Assembly: GCA_032622095.1 (NCBI GenBank)
Contig: CP136061.1
Span: 50,787,762-50,851,761 of the forward strand
Direction of reading: 5' to 3'
Origin: Siphonodentalium dalli
Lineage: Eukaryota; Mollusca; Scaphopoda; Gadilida; Siphonodentaliidae
Length of the DNA stretch: 64,000 bases
Position numbers and translations under genes: made by a program. Of the stretch, positions 11,522 through 22,079 are shown one piece after another (the stretch's first letter is position 1; each line of letters starts with the position of its first letter). The notes beneath the pieces were generated by a model. It had not been told where the DNA came from, did no database searches, and worked only from the letters and a program-made list of their open reading frames with translations.

Positions 11522-12283
11522 ACCAGGGCCCTATACTATAGAACACAATTATTATAATCACAAGCTTCTGTGGGGCACACAAAAGGTGTCGATTACCATA
11601 GACCTCCACTCTTATTCTAACAGTGTATAGGCGACTTCTTGTAATATGGTGACCAATAAAATAATATGTTTTTCACATGTGACTTGATTGACCAATGAAA
11701 AAAATGATTCCTCGGAGACACTGATTGATATGTTATCGCTAGTGCATGGGTGAGCCATGTTCAATTTGATTAGTGGTAATCGGTATCCTTTAAATAATCG
11801 CTCAGTGAGTTCACCGCAACCGTTCGTGCATTGTGTTATGTTTCATCAATGGTTATCGTCTGTTCCAACAATTCAAGTCGTACGATGTATTTCAATTTCT
11901 AGTTGGTTTGTCATTCAGAATCGCTGGAGTATTCTATTGATAATATGTACAAGAGACGTAGCTAGAAGGTCTCAGGTGCAGGTTTAAACTCCAAGTTGTG
12001 TACCCCCAAAGGAGACCATCTAACAACGTCCCTGCACGAATGTAATAATTGGTCAATACTCCAATACAGACTTTAGGTTGTTTGCCACGAGACAACCGCT
12101 TGATTGCCGCAGTGTGAATGTCATTCTGATCAAACCCAATCACCCATCGACAATGAGCCCACAAGCACACGGGTATAATCTACACTATTACAATACAGTG
12201 GTCTATTGCACTTGCCCGCCTCCTGTGTACCTCCCATAACCTTGTGATTACAATTATTATGGTCCATAGTATAGGGCCCAGGT
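11522..12283. mobile_element. inverted-repeat element, gggccctatactat family, copy 1
   Basis: The left end from 11522 and reverse complement of the right end at 12283 share accagggccctatactat-type termini and align, with gaps, for about 100 bp. The same terminus bounds 41122-42707, so this is a dispersed family. No clear target duplication. It splits the 3' part of the gypsy element. Confidence 0.65.
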
Positions 12284-12479
12284 GTGAACCCTGTACCTGT
12301 GGAGGAACCCCCGGTTCAACCATGGCAGGTGGCTGATTTCCATTATTATCTCCATACTCCTCGTCTGAATCTGAATCTTGTTGATCATAGAGATTGTTTG
12401 AAATGTTCTTGAAATATGAAATGTTCCATGTTATTCGATGACCCTATTTACTTTCCACTGTAATCTGTGGAAACTTTAT

Positions 12480-12854
12480 CTACACGACTTTGTATGGCTT
12501 CGGTTTATATTTTGTGACCAGCTTCATTTTACCATCTTGTTTTACTAAAACTGCACCGCCGATGTAAATGTCTCCATGTTTTGGGGACCGACTTTTGTCG
12601 GTGTATACTTTTGTCTTAGGTTTGTACCTTGTGTCAGTGTCTCTAATATTCTTATCATCCAACGGTTTAGAAACAGTGGGGAGTTTTGTTCCAACTCTGT
12701 AGTTGAATATCAGTGAATATGGCATAACTCCAGTTGTTGAGTGTTGTGTTGCCAGATAGTTTCTCAAATATTGATGTAGAACTTGCTGAAATGGTTTGCC
12801 TTCCACACTTGCAGTCTGCAATACCCTTTTAATGTTAAACATAAACTTTTCCAC
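12480..12854 (-). pseudogene. gypsy integrase C-terminal fragment
   Basis: A 124-codon minus frame includes KVLQTASVEGKPFQQVLHQYL-like text (reads KRVLQTASVEGKPFQQV), then STTGVMPYSLIFNYR and TKLPTVSKP. These are hallmarks of the region after the integrase core in Ty3/gypsy pol. The core itself, at about 12855-13210, is broken by stops. Confidence 0.78.
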
Positions 12855-13210
12855 GGCAGTGTTCGCTTATGGCCAAACTGGTGTTATCCTATGGTGCTTA
12901 AATCCCATGTTCTCAGAGAACTCCTAAAATTTCTCGGAATTGAAGGTGCTCCCATTGTCTGTTTTCAAAGTTTTTGGAATTCCCACTATAGTGAACAGCT
13001 TATCACGCACCAGAATTACAGCTGCAGATGACACTGATGTAACTGGTTCTACAAGCACATATATCGATTACTCATCCACGACAACCATTAAGTAAACTCC
13101 AGATGCTAGCGGTCCACAGAAATCCGCTGATACACTCTCCCATACATTTGCCGGAAGTTCATTCATCTGAATTAGTTCCAATTTAGTTTTTACGTCTACA
13201 GATTGACATG

Positions 13211-14107
13211 CTAGCAGCTTTTAATGACTGATTCCACTTTTCTGTCGATAGCCGGAAACCAATCTTTCTCTCTGAGACATTGTTTGGTTTTAACAATTCC
13301 AAGATGTCCTTCATGGGCAATTGTGTTAACTTTTTGTTGCATTTTTTCTGGAATCAAGAGTCGTGTATGTAGCACTGTTAACCGCAGACCATAAATTACC
13401 ATGAATAACTCTTATCACCTCCTGAATCGATGCAAGTTTTATTTTTGCGAAAGTCATTGCTATAGGTACAGCTTCCATTGAGAGATACAAAATATATTCC
13501 TCGACATAGTTGATGCGATTTCCCGGTCGCTACACCACGGGCTGATGATCGGTAACCACTGTGCAATGCTTGCCGAGAATGTAAAGTCGAAAATGTTGAA
13601 GACCCCATGTAATCGCTAAAGCTTCAATTTCTAGTTGACAGTATTGCTTTTCAGTCGGCATCAGAATTTTACTTGCATAAGCAATTGGTTTCATCAGTGC
13701 AGATTTCTATTTCTGGATCAAGATTGAGCCAAGTCCATTCAGTGATCCATCCATTATAAGCTCCATTTTGGCTAAACAATTATCATCTGCTAAGCACTTC
13801 TGAATTGCCACGAATGCTTGATTTTGTTGTGATTCCCGAACAATTTTGGTATTTTTATGCGTTAACTTTCTGAGCGGCTCACTAATTTCCAAAATGTTTT
13901 TACCTCCGACTTCTTGAAATCACATTTGTCCTGATTTAGGGTGAGATTATTATCATCGAGATGCTGAAATACTTGCTTCAGTACCTCATCATGTTCGCGC
14001 TCCATTTTCACATGAACTAAAATATCATTATCTATGATTATTACGTTCGGAATGCCAGAAAGTGTGTCTCTGATGAGCTGATTGAATTTCTCTGGACCTG
14101 ACCTGTT
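13211..14107 (-). pseudogene. gypsy integrase zinc finger, RNase H and RT remnants
   Basis: At 13402-13211 the frame carries AHEGHLGIVKTKQCLRE and ends VIKSC, the H2C2 integrase finger. At 13892-13707 it carries SEPLRKLTHKN and later MDGSLNGLGSILIQ, the RT-RNase H connection and RNase H start. From 14107 to 13893 a frame includes SGPEKFNQLIRDTLSGIP and NLTLNQDKCDF, the RT palm end; the YxDD box is degenerate (IIDNDI). Multiple frameshifts separate the pieces. Confidence 0.72.
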
Positions 14108-14119
14108 CCCAAATTTTAA

Positions 14120-14531
14120 TTAATTATATCGGTATAAGCCAGTGTGTGTGGAACAAGTCGTAATGTAACGGCTATCTTCATTGTTTTCGATGTTCTTGAC
14201 CTTTATCCGCCTTTGCAGTCTTTTTTCTGTTACATACCCATTCAGAATGGTTTTCCCATCCGCAAAATCCACACGGCTTACTTTTGGAGGACAGGGTCCA
14301 TATGGATATGATCCACCACAAAAATAGCATGACAACCGAGGTTGCGTTTTGACTTTGTTGAAATGACGTGGCTTGTGCTGATCTGTGGTCAATTTCCTCC
14401 ACGTTAGGATGCACTTGATGTGGATTTATCTGCGATGTACGTGTCTTTTCAATGTCAGAAGCCTGTACCTCCGAAACCTCCATTGTACGAGCAAGAATAA
14501 GAATTTGTTGTAATGTTAAGTATTGTCGCAA
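14120..14531 (-). pseudogene. gag-like fragment with two CCHC zinc knuckles
   Basis: Two overlapping minus frames together show CYFCGGSYPYGPCPPK and, after a frameshift, CGFCGWENHSEWVC. This paired knuckle layout is common in invertebrate gypsy gag proteins. It directly abuts the RT remnant, implying deletion of the protease and upstream RT. Confidence 0.65.
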
Positions 14532-14614
14532 TGCCTGGCGACGTATTTTCGATGACTAGCGGTGGTACTTTTTTTGTCAGATTCGGGCAGGGACGATGTA
14601 GAGGAAAAAATTAT

Positions 14615-15975
14615 TCAATATTTCTGATTTAGAGTTGTTATCTGTATATACGTTATTGCCTCGCAAAGTGCCGGAATAGGTTTATGGTCTGGAGCCATGA
14701 GTCTATTTAGAGTTGTCCACCACACGGCGGACTCGGTAAAAGAACGGCCGATGATTTTTTTTCCCATTTTCAGTCGCATTGCAGTTCTGATAGATGATAT
14801 AATTTCATTTCGCTTGTTGTTATATTTAGAGCACGAATTTAAAGGGATACTGTACTCAATTGTTGAGTCATAACATAAGGTAACCAGATTTCGATTATTT
14901 GAAAGTCTGTTTGAAAGTAATGTTACGGATGGCAGATTAATCGGAATGCGAAAATACAAATGGTCGTTGTCAAGTATTTTTTGTACAGTTTTCAGGCAAA
15001 TGTATCTAATAAATGTGTTATGTGCATACTAGTCCCATATACTCATTTAAGTTATTGTTTTGTCACTAGTCAGTGAGTGGCTTGAGTTTACTCCCCCGTA
15101 TCAACTCTCCCGTATGCCACGCATTGCCCAATCCACTATCCATTAGTTAATTTGATTACGTCTTGTACACAGGAATTCGTAATGTAATTTATGGCTCCAG
15201 CCATAAATTAAATTTATATAAAATTAATAACTTTTATTTTAAGATAACCTATTAACCTGAATGTTTATAGAATACATCTTCGACTCGAATTACTTATTTT
15301 TCTATATATTATCGATATTAGATCGTTGTTATTACCGGGAATTTATTAAAAATGGCGTACAGTATCCCTTTAATGTCGTACTTTTTTATGCTTGGGCATA
15401 TAATCGTTTGCGTTGTTTCATATTAAAGGATACGAATGTGGCCTGGCATCCATTCAGGGTCATCTGGTCTAATTAAAACAATTTTATTTGGAATGTGTTG
15501 CATCGCGCTTCATTTATTTGGTTAGTTACCACCGTCGCGAGTTCTGTATAATTTACGTGTTTCAACGGATTTTCCACGTTTGCATTCTTCATTCATTGCA
15601 CTCAAATTTGCCTCGTTGTATTTCAGTATTCTTCTTTCGATGAGTCGGTTCGATGTCGCTTTAAAAATATTCAAAGTAAGTACATTTGTGCAGTGATATC
15701 GAACCAATTCTGAAAAAAAGGATCTAAAATCTCACACGACTGTACACTATTTAGTTTATTGAAGAGAAACAGGTCTCAAAGTGATCGAGAATTTTCAGTG
15801 AAGTAGATGGTTGTTCTATAAGCTGTTTCATACCAAACTTCCCACATATATATTTTGTTTGTTTTGGTTCAGTGCACAGTTGGTTGCAATTGAACTTTCC
15901 GGTCATTCGGTTGACTGGTTTAGAAAATATTAACAGTTTCTTCATTAAATAAGCATGTAAGGACCTATCCAAGCG
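14615..15975 (-). mobile_element. degraded LINE remnant
   Basis: Minus frames at 15972-15751, 15707-15522 and 14959-14615 are short and broken. The FSKPVNRMTGKFN text matches the position of similar phrases (GRPMTGF, RRPASGF) in the C-terminal part of the other LINEs here. A SCSKYNNKRNEII block resembles the sequence after their zinc knuckle. The assignment rests on these weak local similarities only. Confidence 0.4.
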
Positions 15976-17587
15976 ACCAAAGGGGAGTAATTCTATATAA
16001 TGTTTACTCTCATAAATCTGTAAATATGAGCTCTGCAGCTCAGGTCATTAATCAGTATACTTGGCCTCAAGTTCTCTACACAGAGATAAACAAGAAAACC
16101 ATAGTCAGAAATGGTAACGCGCTCAAGATCATATATTATATACCCATGATTGTAATTATAGAATCTTTTTGATTTCTGTTATTTGTAATTGGCATAGCTT
16201 ATCACAAATAAAATATCAACATTATTGACATAATGTAAATGCCAATAAACGAAATTGAAATTCTCAACTACACCGTTTACCTGGCTCGGCCTGGCTCGAA
16301 CTCGGGGTCGCACTACAACTTTTAATGTGTCCTAATAATTAACATTCTATAAATAGAACCCCAGAGCTATGGCAGCCCCCAGGCGAAACAAGAATTTGTA
16401 CATTGGTATACACACGGAACGCGAAATAATCTAATTAGGTCTGGCAGCATTTAGCTCTTCTCTGTTCTCAAACCTTTGAAATGTTATTGTTGTAACTATG
16501 ACGCATTTAAGTGGAAAACCCGGTCATAGTCCTATTATGTGATGTCATTGAAAATGATTAACCCTGTGGCTTTTATTGAATGGAATATGGGTAGGATCAT
16601 GTAATAAATATTATATATTGATATACATGTATCTGGTATTTTCATCCATGCTGAGTCGTTATCTCGTGGGAATCAGGATTCAGAATCTGGATTCAGATTA
16701 AAGATTAGACCCCATACGACTTGGTTCGGTAAACGAACAGACCAGATATTGGCAGAATCAGTAAACGAACAGACCGTAATCTCAATCTCGTGGTAATCCA
16801 GATTCGGATTCGGATTCCGATTACAGACTCAAATGTTCGTAATGTAAACAAAGCGAGATTTCGCCACCTCGGAATTTAAAAACATAAGAATCCGTCTCTT
16901 GTGTACAAACTATTGCGAATATAAACGATCTATATCAAAGAATTTTAAATGGGGATACAAATTTGTTTTATCGAATGTAAACTGGGAGAATATTACTGAA
17001 ATTAACCAAATAATAACGCTATTGATAGTAACGCTGAGGGAGCACTTCGGTTGATGGAGAAGCAAATCATTGTCGATTTTATTGTCACTTTCGTATGTCC
17101 TTTTCATAATTCCATCCATAAAATATCGCCCGAACGCATGTCGATTCCGAATTCGGCGGATACGTCACCATTGGCCGAATTCATGTGAACCTGCATGGAT
17201 ATGTCTTCTGCTGTGTTCGTTATTATAATGTTTCTTCTTATTCAAGAAATAGTAGGATTATATGATATCGATGGATTATCAGATACACGTGTGTACTATC
17301 TAGTCTTATAGCAATTTCATGTTTAAAATGTTTTGTTTCGTTAAATGCAGTCGTTTTGCACAATAGTCCCCGTATAGACAACAAACACAGGCATGTATTG
17401 GCCAACGTGCTGTACATTAGTTGAAAATAAAGCTTTGCTCATGAAGCTAATGTTGTGGTCTTGTGATCGCAGGTGAACTGCATCTCCCAATCGCACAAAC
17501 AAAAATGTAAAGGTTATTCTAGGATCTCAGGACTATATAGTGGAAATGTCAGTCAATTTATTGATTAAGTACTCACATGTACAAGTT
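15976..17587 (+). other. gene A intron, no gene seen
   Basis: No supported gene. Contains one arm of a long-range 37-bp inverted repeat (16651-16687, partner 18663-18699). A local repeat of taaacgaacagacc occurs at 16730-16775. Confidence 0.45.
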
Positions 17588-18314
17588 CTAGGGACGTGGC
17601 TAGAGGTTTCCGAAAATTTCCGGCCAACTGCACCCCCCCCCCATTGAACCAAACATCAATCTCACAGGTTCGCAGAATTCCATTTGCACCCTTTGGAAAT
17701 AGCCAACCTGACACACACTAAGATTGGAAAATTACCAACTTTTACTGGTTGTAAAAATCAAACAATGAGAACAATTCCAACCTATATATGGTGTCAAATT
17801 AATGTCCAACTAATGTTGTGTCATGCATGAAATTTCCAACTGCTGGACATGTACCAAAGTTTAGTTTAAACAATTTATTTCAAATATTTGTCGAATGTAG
17901 ATAACACATGATATATAACACATACATTTGTTTATATATACAATGGGATTGGAGGACAAGTGCTGACTCACTGAAGGGTACCCCTCTCCCATATGTTATT
18001 ACACTGAAAGAATAAATAATTAGTAATGGCAAAGCAACATGACTACCAAAACAAGTTGAACATATATACAGATCACCGGTCACCCCCTCTCCCGAGTTAG
18101 TCATAAGTTTGTATATGTATTTATTTAAAATCGGGTTTGTTTGTTTGTTGCGTTTGTTGGCATGTACGTATCATTATTTGGAACAGTTAGTCAAAGGAAT
18201 CCTGATTTATCCTCACGTATGAATGACTGCACAGCTAAGCAAATTGTACCAAAGTTCCGGGGGGGGGGGTCGAGACACCCAACCAACCCCTGTCGTCACG
18301 TCCCTGTGCAACTG
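17588..18314. mobile_element. hAT-like non-autonomous element with 7-bp duplication
   Basis: The unit is flanked by acaagtt on both sides (17581-17587 and 18315-18321). The left end has ctagggacgtggctaga. The right end, reversed, has cagggacgtgacgacaggg. Homopolymer C and G tracts lie near the two ends (17631-17642, 18260-18269). It contains a minus-oriented LINE 3' tail at about 17878-18120. The ends are not perfectly symmetrical, so the boundaries are provisional. Confidence 0.5.
17878..18120 (-). mobile_element. LINE 3'-tail fragment
   Basis: This ~240-bp stretch matches, inverted, 28150-28410. Shared landmarks include gattggaggacaagtgctga, cccctctccca and a segment with agcaacatgactacc. 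A related tail is at 43953-44095. Confidence 0.75.
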
Positions 18315-18831
18315 ACAAGTTTCGTGTGTTCTTCACAACATCTTCGGAATTTGATTCAGGAGGCCTAGAGCTGTTAGAATTAAATGATTGCCCTCATCAA
18401 TAAACACACTTTAACTTGAAAAAAAAGATGCGATTAAGTCGGATTGGCAGCAAATTATATGCCGTGTATATACGCATAGAAGAAAAGCATGACTTTCACA
18501 ACAAACGTGAACTTTATAAATATAAGATACAAATGATACTTGTGTCAAACACATGAGCCATGTTTGACGCTGGGAGAACATTAAACATAGTTTCGGAGAC
18601 CACGTGGATTTCAAAATCTGACCTAGAATCGGGAATTAGCCCCGCCCCCGTAATCGGCTTTGGATTCTGAATCCGGATTCCCACGAGATAACGACTCAGG
18701 GGCCTGTACCATGGATATATACAGCATAAGAATGATTCCATGGTTGTTTTTTGTGAGGTGTGGCATTTATTAAATTGAAAACATAAATACACTTGGGGTG
18801 ACGCTTGCTAACTTCAGTATTTTTCATACAG

Positions 18832-19040
18832 ATTACTGTTGGATTGACGGCCGTGATGTTTATGGAGATGACACGTTCCACACATGGGACCAGAAACCCG
18901 TCCCGTTTATCGACTGGTTGCTTGGTCAGCCTGACAACGAGTCAGCTGATTGTCTGTATCTATACTACAATGGCTCAAAGTACCAAATGGCTGACTGGGA
19001 CTGCGGAAGCGACCCGGAGTCATATTTATGCCAACTATAA
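18832..19040 (+). CDS. gene A terminal exon: C-type lectin domain, C-terminal half
   Basis: After acceptor ttttcatacag the exon reads YCWIDGRDVYGDDTFHTW, then FIDWLLGQPDNESADC, and ends DWDCGSDPESYLCQL before TAA (19038-19040). This is the second half of a CTLD with the last three core cysteines. QPD is the galactose-type motif of calcium site 2. The partner WND motif is not conserved: the equivalent position reads Met-Ala-Asp before WDC, so calcium-dependent sugar binding may be altered. NES and NGS are potential N-glycosylation sequons. The phase-1 start matches the exon ending at 10991. The protein ends right at the domain, with no transmembrane segment, consistent with secretion. Confidence 0.88.
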
Positions 19041-19130
19041 ACCAGAATTCTAGTTCAAACATTTCTATACTAAACGGATTCTCCCATTCAGTTTAAAGGT
19101 CTACATTGGAACGTCTGTTCAGGATATATG

Positions 19131-19200
19131 AGAGGGGGGGAATGGGAGGGGGAGGGGTGGTAGCGGAAGGGAGAGGGAGGAGAGGGGGTGGGCGGGATGG
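19131..19200 (+). other. G-rich tract with G-quadruplex potential
   Basis: About 90 bases after the lectin stop, a 70-base tract has more than six runs of three or more G on the sense strand, separated by short A/T/G spacers. On the transcript it would lie in the 3' UTR of gene A. Confidence 0.7.
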
Positions 19201-19296
19201 ATATATTCAACAATTCAAAATCATCCTGTCCGACCGCAGTGACTTTATGTTCCCTATCAACAAACTGCATTTCACACGAGGAACGATACATTAGTC

Positions 19297-19302
19297 ATTA
19301 AA
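19297..19302 (+). promoter_or_regulatory. candidate poly(A) signal attaaa
   Basis: An attaaa hexamer lies about 257 bases after the gene A stop. No closer aataaa was seen, so this is a weak candidate for the 3' end of gene A. Confidence 0.25.
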
Positions 19303-19653
19303 ATTAATTGAAAATATTTATGTAAAATTAAAAGTAATGCAGAGTAATGTCAAACATGAAACTCTTAAAAAATATAGTCGTCCTCACTTGACAGATAACC
19401 ATCCATTATAAACAAAATGTAACTACTAAAAATATGCGGAAATTATTAATGCTGCACATTTCTGGGATACAAAACTATGCTTTGATCTTCCGAAAGGTTT
19501 GGTTGCATGCCAATTATATGTGAACCTCGATATCGTGGTCAGCATTCATGGGAGGATTGTCTGGCAGATTGAAAATTCAAATATTAGCCAGTATGAGCGA
19601 AGGATTTGTTGAGTAAATTATATATGGCGGCGAAAGATTCATGGGTTCGAAAT

Positions 19654-20573
19654 CACACCGTATTACCGATCCGGATTACCACCGGTCACGATGCGGATCA
19701 CTACCGGCTGTTTTGACAAAAGCGTGCCACGTGGCATCATTGTAGTTGGATCATTTTCGCCCTACATTCTGTGGAAGGTGTGAATTTTTTCTCCCTTCGT
19801 GTATAGGAGTAACTGGGCTAGCGGAGGACGCCGATAAATCTGATAAGTATACAATATATGTTCACTTATTCTTATATTTGTAACGCATGTTTACCATTGT
19901 GTTTCATTATTTCGAGCAGTAGCTGATATGGATGGTTCATGTTTTATTTCTTTATGCGGTATTCTCGTGGTACGAAAAGATAGACCATTTACTAAGTCAT
20001 TCGCCTAATGTACACGTTTGTATGTTCGATTTGTGGCCATCTGGGACGTTTTGAACATAGATACCCATGAAATGAACGGGTACGGATCTGTACCGGCAGG
20101 TGATGCGGATGTGTACACAAAATAGTGAACGGTGCCGATCCGCATCCTGTTTTTTGGAACCCATGAGTATGGAAATCGATACTACGCGTTTAATTTACAT
20201 TCAACTTGACAAACCATATTGCCATTTTGTACAGTTATGGACATTCTTGTATACGCAACAGAAATAAGAGAAAATTCCATGCATTTGCATCATGTATTGT
20301 GCCAATGAAGATAAATATTGGGCCACGTGCAACTAGATCCTAGTAACATATGCTACCTCTAAGGTTATCGTAGGCGATTATTTTATATTTTCTTGGCGTG
20401 GCCATTTTCTAATGTATGTAAGAAAGACGGCGACAACAAACTTTGTGTGGGTTACATTCAGATATATAATATAATTAACGTTTTAGTCGACCTACCGTTA
20501 CACAAATTGCCACTTTCAGCCGGTAGTGATCCGCATCGTGACCGGTGGTAATCCGGATCGGTAATACGGTGTG
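19654..20573. mobile_element. 920-bp DNA element with perfect 57-bp inverted ends
   Basis: Bases 19654-19710 and 20517-20573 are exact reverse complements over 57 bp, beginning cacaccgtattaccgatccg. The element is flanked on both sides by gaaat (19649-19653 and 20574-20578), a 5-bp target duplication. Related text (ggatctgtaccgg, gccgatccgcatcctg) recurs inside near 20080-20150. No transposase frame was seen. Perfect ends suggest recent mobility. Superfamily not assigned. Confidence 0.88.
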
Positions 20574-20609
20574 GAAATGACACATGTACACTATATAGGT
20601 TTCATAACT

Positions 20610-22070
20610 TCTGTTATATATGCGAGTCTCCAATTGGGGGCTTCACATACATATGAGAATACATTGGCCTTATAAACTAGTTACCTTGATCGTGCAAGCC
20701 GGTACATTATCTTCTATTATATATTTTGGAAGATCTGTGTGTGTGTGTGTGCGGGGGGGGGGGGGGGGGGGGGGGGGGGTTATCGCGATGAACTCGAAAA
20801 CGACCGACCCGATTTCCATGAACCTTGGTATGTGGGGGTACTTTCGGCCGGGGAGTGGCATAGGCCTATTAATTTGCCCGTGCGACGTGACATTGCCCTT
20901 GAAATCGGGTTATTTCAAGGTCGAACGCCCGAATATCACGGGATTTCGATGAAACTTGGTATGTGGGGATACGTTCGGCCGGGGAGTGGCATAGGCCTAT
21001 TAATTTGCCCGTGCGAGTATCGCGGGATTTCGATGAAAATTAGTGTCTAGGGATACTTTCGTATGGGGAGTCCCATAAGCATATTCGTTTGCCCGTGCGA
21101 CGTGATCTTGACCTTGGAATCGGGTCAATTCAAGGTCAATTCGTAAATTTTGATGGGATTTCGACGAAATTTTATACACAGGGTTACTTTTGTCCACTGA
21201 GTGTTTTGGATGTGCCACATCGTGACCCCACCTTCAAAATGGACAATTCAAGGTCAAATCGCGCAATTCGCAGAAAAGCAGAGGGGAATGGACAATTCAA
21301 GGTCAAATTGCGCAATTCGCCGAAAAGCAATTTTGGCGGGTACTTTTGTCCGGGCAGTGTTTTGGACCTGTCAAATCGTGACCCAACCTGACCTTGACCT
21401 TCAAAATGGACAATTCAAGGTCAAATCACCCAATTCGCCGAAAAGCAGAGAGGAAACAGCCCGGACGAAGTCCGGTCCACCTTCGAATATCACGGGATTT
21501 CGATGAAACTTGGTACGTGGTGTTACTCTCGGCCGGGGAGTGGTATATGCCTATTAATTTGCCCGTGCGACGTGATCTTGGCCTTGAAATCGGGTAATTT
21601 CAGGGTCAAACGCCCGAATATCACGGGATTTCGATGAAAATTAGTGTCTAGGGATACTTTCGTATGGGGCGTCTCATAAGCCTATTCATTTACCCGTGCG
21701 ATGTTACTTTTGTCCACTGAGTGTTTTGGACGGGTCGAGACGTGACCCCGACCTGACCTGGACCTTCAAAATGATCAATTCGAGGTCAAATCGGGTAAAA
21801 CCGGATGGATTTCGACGGGTACTTTTGTCGGGTACTTTTGTCCGGGCAGTGTTTTGGACGGGTCAAATCGTGACCCCACCTGACTTTGACCTTCAAAAAT
21901 GGACAATTCAAGGTCAAATCGCGCAATTCTCCGAAAAGCAGAGGGGAAACAGCCCGGACGAAGTCGGGTCCACCTGCTAGTATTATATATTCGAGGCTCC
22001 CATGGGGAGAAGAGAATGTACTGCACATGATTTTTAATGCTGCACCAACGCAACTCCCGTCTTAAAAGGG
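20610..22070. mobile_element. composite repeat with internal reiterated caaggtca units
   Basis: Outer segments at about 20616-20680 and 21985-22070 resemble parts of the 10431-10560 region: tatatatgcgag, gagaatgcatt-like text, and cgcaactcccgtc followed by gggttaa. The interior (about 20790-21965) is tandem-like, with returning blocks atttcgatgaaacttggta, tattaatttgcccgtgcga and caattcaaggtcaaatcgc. No coding domain. The whole is probably a non-autonomous element that carries a satellite core. Confidence 0.55.
20737..20779. repeat. (GT)n followed by 27 G
   Basis: A short GT microsatellite (20737-20751) runs into c and then 27 consecutive G (20753-20779). G runs this long are unstable and prone to sequencing length errors. 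Confidence 0.9.
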
Positions 22071-22079
22071 TTAAATGCT

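Larger units (their letters stand above)
11160..14535 (-). mobile_element. decayed Ty3/gypsy-type LTR retrotransposon, internally deleted
   Basis: On the minus strand the order is gag-like zinc knuckles, reverse transcriptase C-terminal part, RNase H, integrase, purine tract and a short 3' LTR. The protease and most of the reverse transcriptase are missing at about 14107-14120, no 5' LTR was found, and all frames carry stops or frameshifts. A separate inverted-repeat element (11522-12283) sits between integrase and purine tract. Family knowledge places this order in Ty3/gypsy; the exact lineage is not assigned. It lies within the last intron of gene A, antisense to it. Confidence 0.8.
16651..18699. 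repeat. pair of inverted 37-bp sequences 2 kb apart
   Basis: Bases 16651-16687 and the reverse complement of 18663-18699 match over 37 bp with one mismatch, beginning ctgagtcgttatctcgtggg. They could be the ends of a 2.05-kb DNA element inside the last gene A intron, or two short repeats in opposite orientation. Confidence 0.6.
5537..19040 (+). other. gene A model: EGF-like, Thr stalk, C-type lectin (5' partial)
   Basis: Four exons join as 5537-5642, 6717-6938, 10788-10991 and 18832-19040, all with AG/GT borders. The EGF exon opens in phase 0; the three later junctions are all phase 1. The joined frame is 741 nt, or 246 codons plus TAA. Junction residues are Glu (G|AA), Ser (T|CA) and Asp (G|AT). 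By analogy with gene B, a signal-peptide/PAN exon should lie left of the window. The likely product is a secreted or surface calcium-type lectin with an O-glycosylated stalk. Such proteins are often recognition or immune lectins in invertebrates, but function here is inference. The model comes from reading splice sites by eye, without transcript evidence. Confidence 0.8.
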
